Notes: generated by a model not told the origin, from the sequence alone. Positions 6,443 through 13,932 are shown, counted from the stretch's first letter. The stretch: 14,517 bases of DNA from Rickettsiales bacterium (GCA_947441895.1 CANEUT010000024.1:1-14517); one strand, 5' to 3'. Numbers and translations are program-made.

Positions 6443-7495
6443 TTACCATTCGCTTGTTTCACTCGGCTTCATGAAGTCTGGGATTGCCGGTGGCTCTTTT
6501 TCACCACGATAATCGATAATGGTTTGCAGCATGGTCACCAGCAACGGTTCTAAATCGGTGCGGGCCGCCGCCGAGATGGTGAACACCTTGCCACCACTGG
6601 CTTTGGCCAGCGCTTTTTGCTTTTTGGCAATGTCGGTTTTCTTCAGTGAATCGCATTTATTCAGCGCGACGATCTCGGGTTTTTCGGCCAGCTCATCATC
6701 GTATTGCGAAATTTCAGCGCGCACAGTTTCATAGGCGGCCACCACGTCGTCTTGCGTGCCATCCACCAAATGCAGCAGCACGCCGCAACGTTCCACATGG
6801 CCCAGAAACTTCAGGCCAAGCCCTTTGCCCTCGGCCGCACCTTCGATGAGGCCGGGAATATCGGCCAGCACGAATTCGGCGTCACCCACACTCACCACGC
6901 CCAGCTGGGGGGCGAGGGTGGTGAAGGGATAATCGGCGATTTTGGGCTTTGCCGCCGTCACGGCCGAAAGGAAGGTTGATTTGCCAGCGTTCGGCAGGCC
7001 CAGAAGGCCCGCATCGGAAAGCAGTTTCAGGCGCAAAAACAACGTGCGCTCTTCCCCTTTGCCAGCAGGCACCGATTGGCGGGGCGCCTGGTTGGTGGAG
7101 GATTTGAAATGGATGTTGCCAAGCCCGCCGCGGCCGCCTTTGGCCAGCGTGATTTCTTGACCATCATGGGTGAAGTCGGCGAGCAATGTTTCGCGGTCTT
7201 CATCATAAATTTGGGTGCCGACGGGTACTTTCAGCAGCATGTCTTCCGCCGCTTTGCCATAGCGCTGCTTACCCATGCCGTGCTGGCCGCGCGCGCCTTT
7301 GAAATGTTGCTGGAAACGATAGTCGATGAGGGTATTCAGGCCCGATTCCGCACGCATGATGATGCTGGCGCCGCGCCCGCCATCGCCCCCGTCAGGGCCA
7401 CCCTCGGGAATAAATTTCTCGCGACGGAAGCTGATGCAGCCTTCGCCGCCATCGCCGGATTTTATGTAGATCTTTGCCTCGTCGATAAACTTCAT
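6443..7495 (-). CDS. obg: Obg-family GTPase, large ribosomal subunit assembly factor
   Basis: Obg (CgtA) is an essential GTPase that binds the maturing 50S subunit and links growth control to nucleotide levels. The glycine-rich Obg domain covers residues 1-158 (GDGGEGCISFRREKF, GGPDGGDGGRG, GGRGGLGN). The G domain has the P-loop GLPNAGKS at 166-173, DIPG at 212-215, NKCD at 279-282 and SAA at 308-310. The protein ends at residue 350 without the extra C-terminal OCT domain found in some Gram-positive bacteria. It follows rplU-rpmA, the nearly universal bacterial context, but a strong terminator after rpmA means it needs read-through or its own promoter; none is obvious. Its ribosome binding site is weak. 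Confidence 0.98.
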   Translation of the reverse strand: MKFIDEAKIYIKSGDGGEGCISFRREKFIPEGGPDGGDGGRGASIIMRAESGLNTLIDYRFQQHFKGARGQHGMGKQRYGKAAEDMLLKVPVGTQIYDEDRETLLADFTHDGQEITLAKGGRGGLGNIHFKSSTNQAPRQSVPAGKGEERTLFLRLKLLSDAGLLGLPNAGKSTFLSAVTAAKPKIADYPFTTLAPQLGVVSVGDAEFVLADIPGLIEGAAEGKGLGLKFLGHVERCGVLLHLVDGTQDDVVAAYETVRAEISQYDDELAEKPEIVALNKCDSLKKTDIAKKQKALAKASGGKVFTISAAARTDLEPLLVTMLQTIIDYRGEKEPPAIPDFMKPSETSEW

Positions 7496-7531
7496 AAAAA
7501 CCCATTTCTGCGGTCGATTCTCTATTGCGCC

Positions 7532-7604
7532 GTCATCCTCGCAAAAGCGGGGATCTCAGGCCCAGAGCTCCTCCGCCCTAGATTCCCGCCTGCGCGGGAA
7601 TGAC
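7532..7604. repeat. Family A palindromic intergenic repeat, copy 2
   Basis: This unit starts GTCAT and ends ATGAC. The right arm contains ATTCCCGC-CTGC-GCGGGAAT (7582-7601), closely matching the arms of copy 1 (2244-2325). The left arm has an imperfect hairpin around CGCAAAAGCGGGGAT, resembling the left arm of copy 3 (7946-8020). It occupies most of the obg-rpmA gap between the obg start and the rpmA terminator. Confidence 0.8.
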
Positions 7605-7612
7605 AATGAAAT

Positions 7613-7642
7613 AAAAAAGGGAGCGTTTGACGCTCCCTTTTT
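7613..7642 (-). terminator. Intrinsic terminator after rplU-rpmA
   Basis: GGGAGCG (7619-7625) pairs with CGCTCCC (7631-7637) around a TTTGA loop. On the minus strand the stem is followed by six T residues (A-run 7613-7618), and the other side also has five T residues, so it could stop transcription in both directions. It lies 21 bases beyond the rpmA stop codon. Confidence 0.93.
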
Positions 7643-7663
7643 CGTATTTTGCCTACGAATCAG

Positions 7664-7921
7664 TTACGCGGCAGCAACCACGGAAACAACGTTTTTGTCG
7701 CCCGCTTTTTTGCTGAATTTCACTTGGCCATCAATCACCGCGAAGATGGTGTAGTCACTGCCAAGACCAACGCCGGTGCCCGGGTGGTAGGTGGTGCCGC
7801 GTTGACGGATGATGATGTTGCCAGCAACCACGTGCTCGCCACCGAATTTTTTAACGCCCAGGCGCTGACCGGCTGAATCGCGACCGTTGCGTGAACTACC
7901 ACCTGCTTTTTTATGTGCCAT
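7664..7921 (-). CDS. rpmA: 50S ribosomal protein L27
   Basis: L27 is a small basic protein whose N-terminus reaches the peptidyl transferase centre. The 85 residues are typical. The start MAHKKAGGSSRNGRDSAGQ is nearly invariant in the family, followed by LGVKKFGGEHVVAGNIIIRQRGTTYHPGTGVG and YTIFAVIDGQVKF. There is no N-terminal extension of the type that is cleaved in Firmicutes. GGAGAG sits shortly before the ATG. It is expressed with rplU from the promoter at 8599-8626; a family A repeat lies between the two genes. Confidence 0.99.
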   Translation of the reverse strand: MAHKKAGGSSRNGRDSAGQRLGVKKFGGEHVVAGNIIIRQRGTTYHPGTGVGLGSDYTIFAVIDGQVKFSKKAGDKNVVSVVAAA

Positions 7922-7945
7922 GTTTACTCTCCTTCACTCTATTCT

Positions 7946-8020
7946 GTCATTCCTGCAAAAGCGGGAACCTACTTAGCTCTTTACTCCAGATCCCGGTGTT
8001 GCTTCGCAAACCGGGATGAC
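7946..8020. repeat. Family A palindromic intergenic repeat, copy 3
   Basis: This unit also begins GTCAT and ends ATGAC. Its right arm forms a strong hairpin, ATCCCGGT (7990-7997) with ACCGGGAT (8010-8017), extended by TTGC-TTC-GCAA (7999-8009). The TGCTTCGCA apex is close to GTGCTTCGCAC in copy 1. It lies in the rplU-rpmA spacer, so it is transcribed in the mRNA. Confidence 0.8.
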
Positions 8021-8059
8021 GGTTTCGTAAGGCGCAAAGCGCCTAACTCAAAACCGTCA
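8017..8059. repeat. Nested stem-loops overlapping the rplU stop codon
   Basis: TGACGGTTT (8017-8025) is complementary to AAACCGTCA (8051-8059), and inside this lies AGGCGC-AAA-GCGCCT (8030-8044). The outer right arm includes the rplU stop codon (TGA, 8059-8057), and the left arm overlaps the end of family A copy 3. No T-tract is present. The structure could protect rplU mRNA or tune the relative output of L21 and L27; that is inference. Confidence 0.6.
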
Positions 8060-8539
8060 CTTCGCTGCTTTTTTAGCAGCGGGTTTTTTAGCAGCGGTGC
8101 TTGCGGCTTTTTTAGCAGCAGGCTTTGCAGCAGCTTCTGCTTTCGGTGCAGCGGCTTTTTTAGCTTTCACAACCGGTGCAGCGGCTTTCTCGGCGAGCGA
8201 TTTTGGCTCGGCCGTGGCGAGTGCTTTGCCGTTCAGCGATACGCTGGTAATGTGCAGCGTGGTGATGGGCTGACGGTGGCCGTTTTTACGGCGGTAGTTG
8301 TGACGACGTTTTTTCTTGAAGATAAGCACTTTGTCGCCTTTGCCCTGAGCAACCACTTGCGCTTCAACCACAGCGCCAGCAACGGTTGGGGTGCCGATGA
8401 GCGAGCGCTCCCCCGAAACGGCGAGAACATTTTCGATTTTCACGGTGCTGCCTACTTCAACGTCGAGCTTTTCAACTTCGATGACGTTGCCAGCCGTGAC
8501 GCGGTATTGTTTGCCACCGGTGATGATAACTGCGTACAT
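8057..8539 (-). CDS. rplU: 50S ribosomal protein L21 with Ala/Lys-rich C-terminal tail
   Basis: L21 binds 23S rRNA during early 50S assembly and contacts L20. Residues 1-103 form the normal L21 domain: MYAVIITGGKQYRV start, then KVLIFKKKRRHNYRRKNGHRQ near 70-90 and TTLHITSV near 93-100. Residues 104-160 are an added tail rich in alanine and lysine with KKAAAPKA, KPAAKKAA and KKPAAKKAAK units, similar to histone H1-like tails. Extended L21 proteins are common in Alphaproteobacteria. The ATG is preceded by AGGAG. It is the first gene after a strong promoter and heads the leftward cluster. Confidence 0.98.
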   Translation of the reverse strand: MYAVIITGGKQYRVTAGNVIEVEKLDVEVGSTVKIENVLAVSGERSLIGTPTVAGAVVEAQVVAQGKGDKVLIFKKKRRHNYRRKNGHRQPITTLHITSVSLNGKALATAEPKSLAEKAAAPVVKAKKAAAPKAEAAAKPAAKKAASTAAKKPAAKKAAK

Positions 8540-8598
8540 AGTTGCTCTCCTGAGCCTTTATTCGTTTAGCTTTTTGTACCCTTTTCAAAGGAGGCGGG

Positions 8599-8626
8599 AC
8601 TATACTCGGCAAATGCGCCATGTCAA
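8599..8626 (-). promoter_or_regulatory. Sigma70-type promoter for rplU-rpmA
   Basis: On the minus strand TTGACA (8626-8621) and TATAGT (8604-8599) are separated by 16 bp, a near-consensus housekeeping promoter. It lies about 60 bp upstream of the rplU start codon. The leader between them contains a small CCTTT/AAAGG inverted repeat near 8580-8592 and the AGGAG ribosome binding site. Confidence 0.85.
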
Positions 8627-8696
8627 CCGTAAACATCTAGCTATCTAACACGCCGTTTTTCTTGCTTAATCGAACGAATTGCGGTCATGATAAACC

Positions 8697-10094
8697 ATGC
8701 GCAAGAACTCTGTCCCCTTTCATACGCTGCTCAAATCGGTGGTGCTGGTGACCAGCCCCGCGTTGCTGGTCATGGCGGTTTACCTGATGCTGGGGCTGTT
8801 GACCCTCAACCAAATGCTCTATGCCGATTTGGTTATTTTGGTGGGGTCTGGACTTCTTATTTATCCTTTTATTTCAAATCTTTCATCGCTTACGAACTAT
8901 GTGAACGAAATTGCCCTCGATAAACGGGTGCAGGCGCCTGAACTTAGTTTTATTGGCTCGACCATTGAACTTTCCGAATCGCTGAAAAAGCTGCAAGCCA
9001 GCTGGGAAGTGAAAAAGCGGCAAATGGAAACCATTATCACCGAGCGCGAAATTCTGGTCGATACGCTGCCCGATATTCTGCTGATGATTAACGATGAGAA
9101 GAAGGTGGTGCGCACCAACCGCGCCGCCCGCGCCATTTTTGGCCAGAACCTGGCCGGAAAATTTCTTAAAGACGTGATTAGTAGCCCGTCGCTGCTGGAT
9201 GCGATTGGTCTGGTGATTCAGGATTTGAAGGGCCGCGAAATTGAGTTTCGCATTGAAGACCCCATGGTGCGCGATTTTCTGGCGATTATTGAGCGCTTTC
9301 CCGTGCCCACGGCCGGTGGCATTTCCACGGTGATTACCATGAATGACATTACCGAGCTGAAATCGGTCGAGCAAATGCGGGCTGATTTCGTGGCCAATGC
9401 CAGCCACGAACTGCGCACACCGCTGGCCAGCATTAAGGGCTTTGTGGAAACGCTGCTGGGGCCCGCGAAGGATGACGAGCCAGCCCGCATTGAGTTTTTA
9501 AAGATTATGCTGGAACAGGCCGACCGCATGCAGCAGCTGATTGGTGATTTGCTGTCGCTTTCTAAAATCGAAATGAATGTGCATTCGGTGCCCACCTCGG
9601 CCATGGATTTGGCAGCGGTGGTGCGTAAGGAAAGCGAAAGCTTCAAACGCATGGCAAGCGAAAAGAATGTGCGGCTGGTGGTGAATATTCACGATAATTT
9701 GCCGCAAGTGAAAGGCGAAGCAAATGAGATTGCTCAGGTGATTCATAATCTTATCAGTAACGCCATTAAATATGGCTTTGCCGATTCGGACGTGACGATT
9801 GCGGTAAAAATCACCACCGAACTGCCGCAGGATATTAATATGCGCAACTTAACCCGCGTGGTGATGCTCAGCGTGAAAGATCAGGGTGAGGGCATTGCCA
9901 AGCAGCATTTACCAAGGCTGATGCAGCGTTTTTATCGCGTCGATTCGGCCCGCACCCGCCAGATTGGCGGCACGGGGCTGGGCCTCGCCATTGTGAAGGG
10001 CATCATTCAGCGCCATCGCGGTGCCATTACGGTGGATTCGGTGGTGGGTGAGGGCACAACGTTTACGGTGTATTTGCCGATTTTCGAATCATAG
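8697..10094 (+). CDS. phoR: PhoR-type sensor histidine kinase
   Basis: This 465-residue inner-membrane kinase probably senses phosphate status through the Pst transporter and phosphorylates a PhoB-type regulator. Two adjacent membrane segments (about 11-37 and 41-62) leave almost no periplasmic loop, as in PhoR. A coiled linker, then a PAS domain (about 113-222, ending VITMNDITELK) follow. The HisKA domain has ASHELRTPLASIKGF with phospho-acceptor His237, and the ATPase domain has the N box HNLISNAIKYG (350-360), DQGEGI (395-400), RFYRVDSAR and GGTGLGLAIVK (424-434). It is followed directly by pstC, which supports the PhoR assignment over other PAS kinases. There is no clear ribosome binding site, Pho box or strong promoter in the divergent gap to rplU. 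No phoB is in the window. Confidence 0.93.
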   Translation: MRKNSVPFHTLLKSVVLVTSPALLVMAVYLMLGLLTLNQMLYADLVILVGSGLLIYPFISNLSSLTNYVNEIALDKRVQAPELSFIGSTIELSESLKKLQASWEVKKRQMETIITEREILVDTLPDILLMINDEKKVVRTNRAARAIFGQNLAGKFLKDVISSPSLLDAIGLVIQDLKGREIEFRIEDPMVRDFLAIIERFPVPTAGGISTVITMNDITELKSVEQMRADFVANASHELRTPLASIKGFVETLLGPAKDDEPARIEFLKIMLEQADRMQQLIGDLLSLSKIEMNVHSVPTSAMDLAAVVRKESESFKRMASEKNVRLVVNIHDNLPQVKGEANEIAQVIHNLISNAIKYGFADSDVTIAVKITTELPQDINMRNLTRVVMLSVKDQGEGIAKQHLPRLMQRFYRVDSARTRQIGGTGLGLAIVKGIIQRHRGAITVDSVVGEGTTFTVYLPIFES

Positions 10095-10097
10095 TTT

Positions 10098-10186
10098 TGC
10101 GGCAAAGCCGCAGGGGGCGTCCCGCCCCCGCTACCGCTCCCCCTCGTTCGCTACGCTCCGGCTCGCCGCGGCCATCGCGGCTACGC
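10098..10186. repeat. Family B palindromic intergenic repeat, copy 1
   Basis: The gap after phoR begins with TGCGGC-AAA-GCCGCA (10098-10112) and then GGGGGCG-TCC-CGCCCCC (10113-10129). It continues as a block whose reverse complement reads GCGAGCCGGAGCGTAGCGAA, nearly the same as in copy 3 (13933-13998). The element is absent from coding sequence. The hairpins have no T-tract. Confidence 0.8.
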
Positions 10187-10290
10187 ACCAATTCTACAAG
10201 TTATGCGCTTATTGCATGGGCCACTTGCTCTCTGCGCATAGCAATCCAAAAGCTTTTACAAGCGGTGGGCGCTCGGCTATCAACCCCTTC

Positions 10291-11241
10291 ATGCAGATTT
10301 TATCGGCACATACATGGCAGCAATGGATGCGTCGCCCCGGCGAAAGCGCGGTGATGGCGCTGATGTGGATGGCCGCGGGCATTGCGGTGCTGATTACCGT
10401 GGCCATTGTGTTTTCGGTGCTGCGCGAATCGGTGCATTTTTTCCAGCTTGTCAATTTCTGGGACTTTTTATTCGGCACCCATTGGAGCCCGCAAACCGCC
10501 ATGCGGGCCGACCAGGCCGGTGCCTCGGGTAGCTTTGGTGCCCTGCCGCTGCTGGCGGGCACGCTGATGATTACGGCCATTGCATTGCTGGTGGCGGTGC
10601 CCGCTGGTTTGTTTGCCGCCATTTATTTATCGGAATATGCCAGCCCCAAACTGCGTGGCTGGGCCAAGCCAGTGTTAGAGCTTCTGGCGGGTATTCCCAC
10701 CGTTGTTTATGGTTATTTCGCGGTGATGAGCGTGGCGCCGTTCATGCATCAGCTGGGGGCGAAGCTGGGGCTTTCCATCGCCTCCGAAAGTGCGCTGGTG
10801 GCCGGGCTGGTGATGGGGGTGATGATTATTCCGTTCGTGTCATCACTCAGTGACGACATGATTACCGCCGTGCCGCGCGGGCTGCGTGATGCGTCGCTGG
10901 GCATGGGTGCTACTCGCAGCGAAACCATGCGCCGCGTGGTGCTGCCCTCGGCCTTGCCCGGCATTGCGGGCGCGGTTCTGCTGGCCATTAGCCGCGCCGT
11001 TGGCGAAACCATGATTGTGGTGATGGCGGCGGGGTTAAGCGCCAACCTGACGGCCAACCCGCTGGAGGCGGTGACCACCGTGACGGTGCAAATGGTGACG
11101 CTGCTGACGGGCGACCAGGAATTTAACAGCCCCAAAACCTTGGCGGCGTTTGCGCTGGGCCTGACGCTGTTTTGCTTCACGCTGCTGCTGAATATTGTTG
11201 CGCAGGCCATCGTCAAAAAATATCGGGAGCAATATGAGTAG
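10291..11241 (+). CDS. pstC: Phosphate ABC transporter permease PstC
   Basis: PstC is one of two membrane permeases of the high-affinity PstSCAB phosphate importer. Membrane segments occur at about residues 22-44, 86-113, 133-150, 166-185, 223-248 and 285-306. LLAGIPTVVYGYFAV (131-145) is a PstC hallmark, and DASLGMGATRSETMRRVVLPSALPGI (200-225) is the EAA coupling loop that docks on PstB. The start is uncertain. ATG at 10291 gives 316 residues. ATG at 10216 would add 25 residues whose codon use differs from the gene, and the frame further upstream is only the family B repeat read as protein. None of the starts has a good ribosome binding site. Confidence 0.95.
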   Translation: MQILSAHTWQQWMRRPGESAVMALMWMAAGIAVLITVAIVFSVLRESVHFFQLVNFWDFLFGTHWSPQTAMRADQAGASGSFGALPLLAGTLMITAIALLVAVPAGLFAAIYLSEYASPKLRGWAKPVLELLAGIPTVVYGYFAVMSVAPFMHQLGAKLGLSIASESALVAGLVMGVMIIPFVSSLSDDMITAVPRGLRDASLGMGATRSETMRRVVLPSALPGIAGAVLLAISRAVGETMIVVMAAGLSANLTANPLEAVTTVTVQMVTLLTGDQEFNSPKTLAAFALGLTLFCFTLLLNIVAQAIVKKYREQYE

Positions 11242-11257
11242 TTATATCCATTCGGAT

Positions 11258-11314
11258 GGGGGCCGTGCCCCCAAACCCCCGACGCTTCGCGGCTCGCGCA
11301 ATAAAGCGCTACGC
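11258..11314. repeat. Family B palindromic intergenic repeat, copy 2
   Basis: The pstC-pstA gap contains GGGGGC-CGT-GCCCCC (11258-11272), a CCCCC run, and then a block whose reverse complement reads GCGTAGCGCTTTATTGCGCG, matching copy 3 at 13933 onward. Orientation is the same as copy 1 and opposite to copy 3. Such a hairpin inside the operon could reduce expression of downstream genes or protect the upstream mRNA. Confidence 0.75.
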
Positions 11315-11334
11315 AATGACGGCGGAGAGCAGGC

Positions 11335-12600
11335 ATGACTAAAACCGATATCATTGCCGCTGGGTTAAAGCGACGCCACGCGGCGGAGCGCCGCTTTCGG
11401 GCTTATGGAATTGCAGCGTTGCTTTTTGCGGCGGCCATGTTGCTCACCTTGCTGGTGACGATTATTCGCCCCGGCATTTCCGGATTTTTTCATCACGAAG
11501 TGCGGGTGGAGATTGATACAGCCCCCATTCGTACCCAGCTTTTGGAAGACCCCACAAACGTCGATTATTATGCGCTGACGCATGAAGCCCTGCGCGCCAG
11601 CGTGCCGGGCAACTGGAACAGCCAGGCGGTACGTCACCAGTTTTATATTCTGGCCGGAACCTTTGCCGCGTTTGATATGCAGCATGCGCTGGCCAAGCAT
11701 CAAAGTGAGTGGGGTGGTAAAATCACTGTCTGGCTGCCGCTGGCTGATAAAGCCGATATGCTGCTGAAGGGGAAAATTGACCGCCACTTACCGCTGGCCG
11801 AACGCGCGCTGAACGATCAGCAGATTGCGTGGATTGATGCGTGGGGGGCGGATGGGCGTATTCGCAAAAGCGTCCATTGGGGCTTTTTTACGAACGGTGA
11901 TAGTCGCGCGCCGGAAGCCGCCGGTTTTGGTGGCAGTATTGTTGGATCACTTATTACGCTGGCGGTTTGCTTGGGGCTGGCGCTGCCCATTGCGGTGATG
12001 GCCGCCATTACGCTGGAAGAATTTGCGGCAAAAAACCGTGTGGCCGAATGGCTGGAAATTATTATCAACAACCTCGCCGCGGTGCCGTCGATTATTTATG
12101 GCCTGCTGGGGCTTTCCATCTTTTTGCAGCTGTTTGCGTTGCCGCGTTCCAGCGCGCTGGTGGGCGGTCTTACGCTGGCGCTGCTTATTCTGCCGGTGAT
12201 GATTATTTCATCGCGTGCCGCCATTCGTGCCGTGCCACCCAGCATGCGTCAGGCGGCCACGGCCCTGGGCGCCACGCCGTTGCAGGTGGTGCGTCACCAT
12301 GTGTTGCCCTATGCGCTGCCGGGCATTATGACCGGCACTATTCTCAGTATTTGCCGCGCCCTTGGCGAAACCGCCCCACTGCTGATGATTGGCATGGTGG
12401 CCTTTGTGGCCGACATGCCCCGCGGCGCGCTTGACCCGGCGAGCAGCATGCCCGTGGCGATTTACTTATGGGCATCGAGCCCCGAGCTTGGTTTTATTGA
12501 GAAAACCTCGTCAGCCATTTTGGTGCTGCTGGTGATTTTGTTGATTCTTAATATGGCAGCCATTCGCTTACGCAGTGTCAGCCAGAAAGTGTGGAGCTGA
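11335..12600 (+). CDS. pstA: Phosphate ABC transporter permease PstA with long N-terminal periplasmic region
   Basis: PstA is the second membrane permease of the phosphate importer and pairs with PstC. At 421 residues it is longer than the roughly 290-300 of E. coli PstA. The first membrane segment is about 25-46, then about 150 mostly polar residues (about 47-200) resemble the DUF3333 region often found in alphaproteobacterial PstA. The transport domain begins near SIVGSLITLAVCLGLALPIAVMAAI. NNLAAVPSIIYGLLGLSIF and AATALGATPLQVVRHHVLPYALPGI are the PstA signature and the EAA loop, and LGETAPLLMIG is also typical. GGAG lies seven bases before the ATG. The stop shares a base with the pstB start. 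Confidence 0.96.
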   Translation: MTKTDIIAAGLKRRHAAERRFRAYGIAALLFAAAMLLTLLVTIIRPGISGFFHHEVRVEIDTAPIRTQLLEDPTNVDYYALTHEALRASVPGNWNSQAVRHQFYILAGTFAAFDMQHALAKHQSEWGGKITVWLPLADKADMLLKGKIDRHLPLAERALNDQQIAWIDAWGADGRIRKSVHWGFFTNGDSRAPEAAGFGGSIVGSLITLAVCLGLALPIAVMAAITLEEFAAKNRVAEWLEIIINNLAAVPSIIYGLLGLSIFLQLFALPRSSALVGGLTLALLILPVMIISSRAAIRAVPPSMRQAATALGATPLQVVRHHVLPYALPGIMTGTILSICRALGETAPLLMIGMVAFVADMPRGALDPASSMPVAIYLWASSPELGFIEKTSSAILVLLVILLILNMAAIRLRSVSQKVWS

Positions 12601-13364
12601 TGAGTAACAAACACATGATTGAAGCACGCGACGTGAATGTTTTTTATGGCGAAAAACAGGCGCTGCATGGCGTGTCGCTGAATGTGAATGCCAAAAGCGT
12701 GACGTCGTTTATTGGCCCGTCGGGCTGTGGCAAATCAACCTTTCTGCGCTGCATGAACCGCATGAATGATTTGGTGCCCAGCTGCCGCGTGGAAGGTTCC
12801 ATCACGCTGGATGGGCAAGATATTTATGCCCCGTCGCTGGATGTGGTGTTGCTGCGGGCGCGGGTTGGCATGGTGTTTCAAAAGCCCAATCCATTCCCCA
12901 AATCGATTTATGAGAATGTGGCCTATGGCCCCCGCATTCACGGCCTTGCCAAAACAAAAACTGAGTTGGATGAAATCGTGGAGCGCAGCCTGCGTCAGGC
13001 CGCCTTGTGGGATGAGGTGAAAGATCGCCTCGATGCTTCGGGCACCAGCCTTTCAGGCGGTCAGCAGCAGCGGCTGTGCATTGCCCGCACCATTGCGGTG
13101 TCGCCGGAAGTGATTTTGATGGATGAGCCATGCTCGGCGCTGGACCCCATCGCTACCGGCAAGGTGGAAGAGCTGATTGCCGAGCTGCAAAAACAATTTA
13201 CCATTATTGTGGTCACCCACTCGATGGCGCAGGCGCGCCGCATATCTTCCGTGACAGCGTTCTTCCATTTGGGTAAACTGCTGGAAGTGGGCGCCACCGA
13301 ACAAATGTTCGAAGCCCCCGTTGTGCAGCAAACCAAAGATTACATCACCGGACGTTACGGATGA
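12600..13364 (+). CDS. pstB: Phosphate ABC transporter ATP-binding protein PstB
   Basis: PstB hydrolyses ATP to drive phosphate import through PstC and PstA and takes part in signalling to PhoR. The 254 residues carry Walker A GPSGCGKST (39-47), the PstB-specific VFQKPNPFPKSIYENVAYG (92-110), signature LSGGQQQR (151-158), Walker B VILMDEP (171-177), and H-loop VVTHSM (His207). CMNRMNDL (51-58) and the C-terminal KDYITGRYG are family marks. The ATG at 12600 shares its A with the pstA stop (TGATG) and follows GGAG closely. A GTG at 12591 would add three residues, and ATG at 12615 is a shorter alternative. Its stop overlaps the next gene. Confidence 0.97.
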   Translation: MSNKHMIEARDVNVFYGEKQALHGVSLNVNAKSVTSFIGPSGCGKSTFLRCMNRMNDLVPSCRVEGSITLDGQDIYAPSLDVVLLRARVGMVFQKPNPFPKSIYENVAYGPRIHGLAKTKTELDEIVERSLRQAALWDEVKDRLDASGTSLSGGQQQRLCIARTIAVSPEVILMDEPCSALDPIATGKVEELIAELQKQFTIIVVTHSMAQARRISSVTAFFHLGKLLEVGATEQMFEAPVVQQTKDYITGRYG

Positions 13365-13822
13365 CCGACCCGACAAGCGACATCGACCCCTACGGTGAAC
13401 GCCGCTTGGTGCGCCGCCTGATGCGCTATTGGCACGAGCAAAGCGGCTTGCACCCCATGCCTGAAGAAAATGATATCGACCCCGACATGCTGGGCGATGA
13501 TTGGGCCCATTGCTTTTTGCTGCAAGCGCGCGATGTGGCCAACACGCAGGATTATAACTTCACCTATCTGGGGGAGAACATTGTGCGCGCCTATAGCGAC
13601 GCCGCTATTGATGGCACCAACGAACAATTGATTGGGCCGAATGCAAACCGGCTTTCCACCCATTTTCACCGTGTGCTTGATTCGCGTGCTCCGCTGATTG
13701 ATGAGGGTGAATTCACTACCCTGAAAGGCCGCCGCGTGATGTATCGCCAATGCCTCATGCCGCTGGGCACTGATGGAGGCGTCGTCGCCATCTTCGGCGG
13801 CATGAACTACAAAATATGGTAG
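13361..13822 (+). CDS. Small PAS_5-like domain protein coupled to pstB
   Basis: This 153-residue soluble protein resembles the alphaproteobacterial PAS_5 family: LVRRLMRYWHEQSGLHPMPEENDIDP near residues 16-41 fits the family's opening helix and its (M/L)P...IDP motif, then YNFTYLGENIVRAY (about 65-78) and the closing strands RVMYRQCLMPLG...VVAIFGGMNY. There is no transmembrane segment or output domain, so it would act as a stand-alone sensor or protein partner. The ATG overlaps the pstB stop as ATGA, so its translation is tied to the phosphate transporter. In many genomes phoU or phoB occupies this place. A role in phosphate signalling is inferred from position alone; PAS_5 proteins are mostly uncharacterised. 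Confidence 0.8.
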   Translation: MTDPTSDIDPYGERRLVRRLMRYWHEQSGLHPMPEENDIDPDMLGDDWAHCFLLQARDVANTQDYNFTYLGENIVRAYSDAAIDGTNEQLIGPNANRLSTHFHRVLDSRAPLIDEGEFTTLKGRRVMYRQCLMPLGTDGGVVAIFGGMNYKIW

Positions 13823-13831
13823 TTGTTACTT

Positions 13832-13869
13832 GCTCCGCGAGATCGCCTGCTGGCGATCGCTGCGCGAGC
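13832..13869. terminator. Possible bidirectional terminator or hairpin between convergent genes
   Basis: GATCGCC (13841-13847) pairs with GGCGATC (13852-13858), and the flanks GCTC (13832-13835) and GAGC (13866-13869) extend the stem imperfectly. It starts ten bases after the stop of the PAS gene and lies between convergent genes, where a terminator is expected. No clear T-tract follows, so termination is uncertain. Confidence 0.4.
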
Positions 13870-13932
13870 TTCGCTAGCTGTTGGCACGCTCGCCCAGCTC
13901 GCTTCCTACCCTTCCGCTGTTAGTAGCATGGC

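Noticed and set aside
8627..8696. Pho box or strong promoter in front of phoR
   Set aside because: No paired 7-bp CTGTCAT-type repeats at 11-bp spacing and no convincing -35/-10 pair could be found by eye.
10021..10290. N-terminal extension of pstC back to 10021
   Set aside because: The added residues overlap the end of phoR and translate the family B repeat; no ribosome binding site or family similarity supports them.
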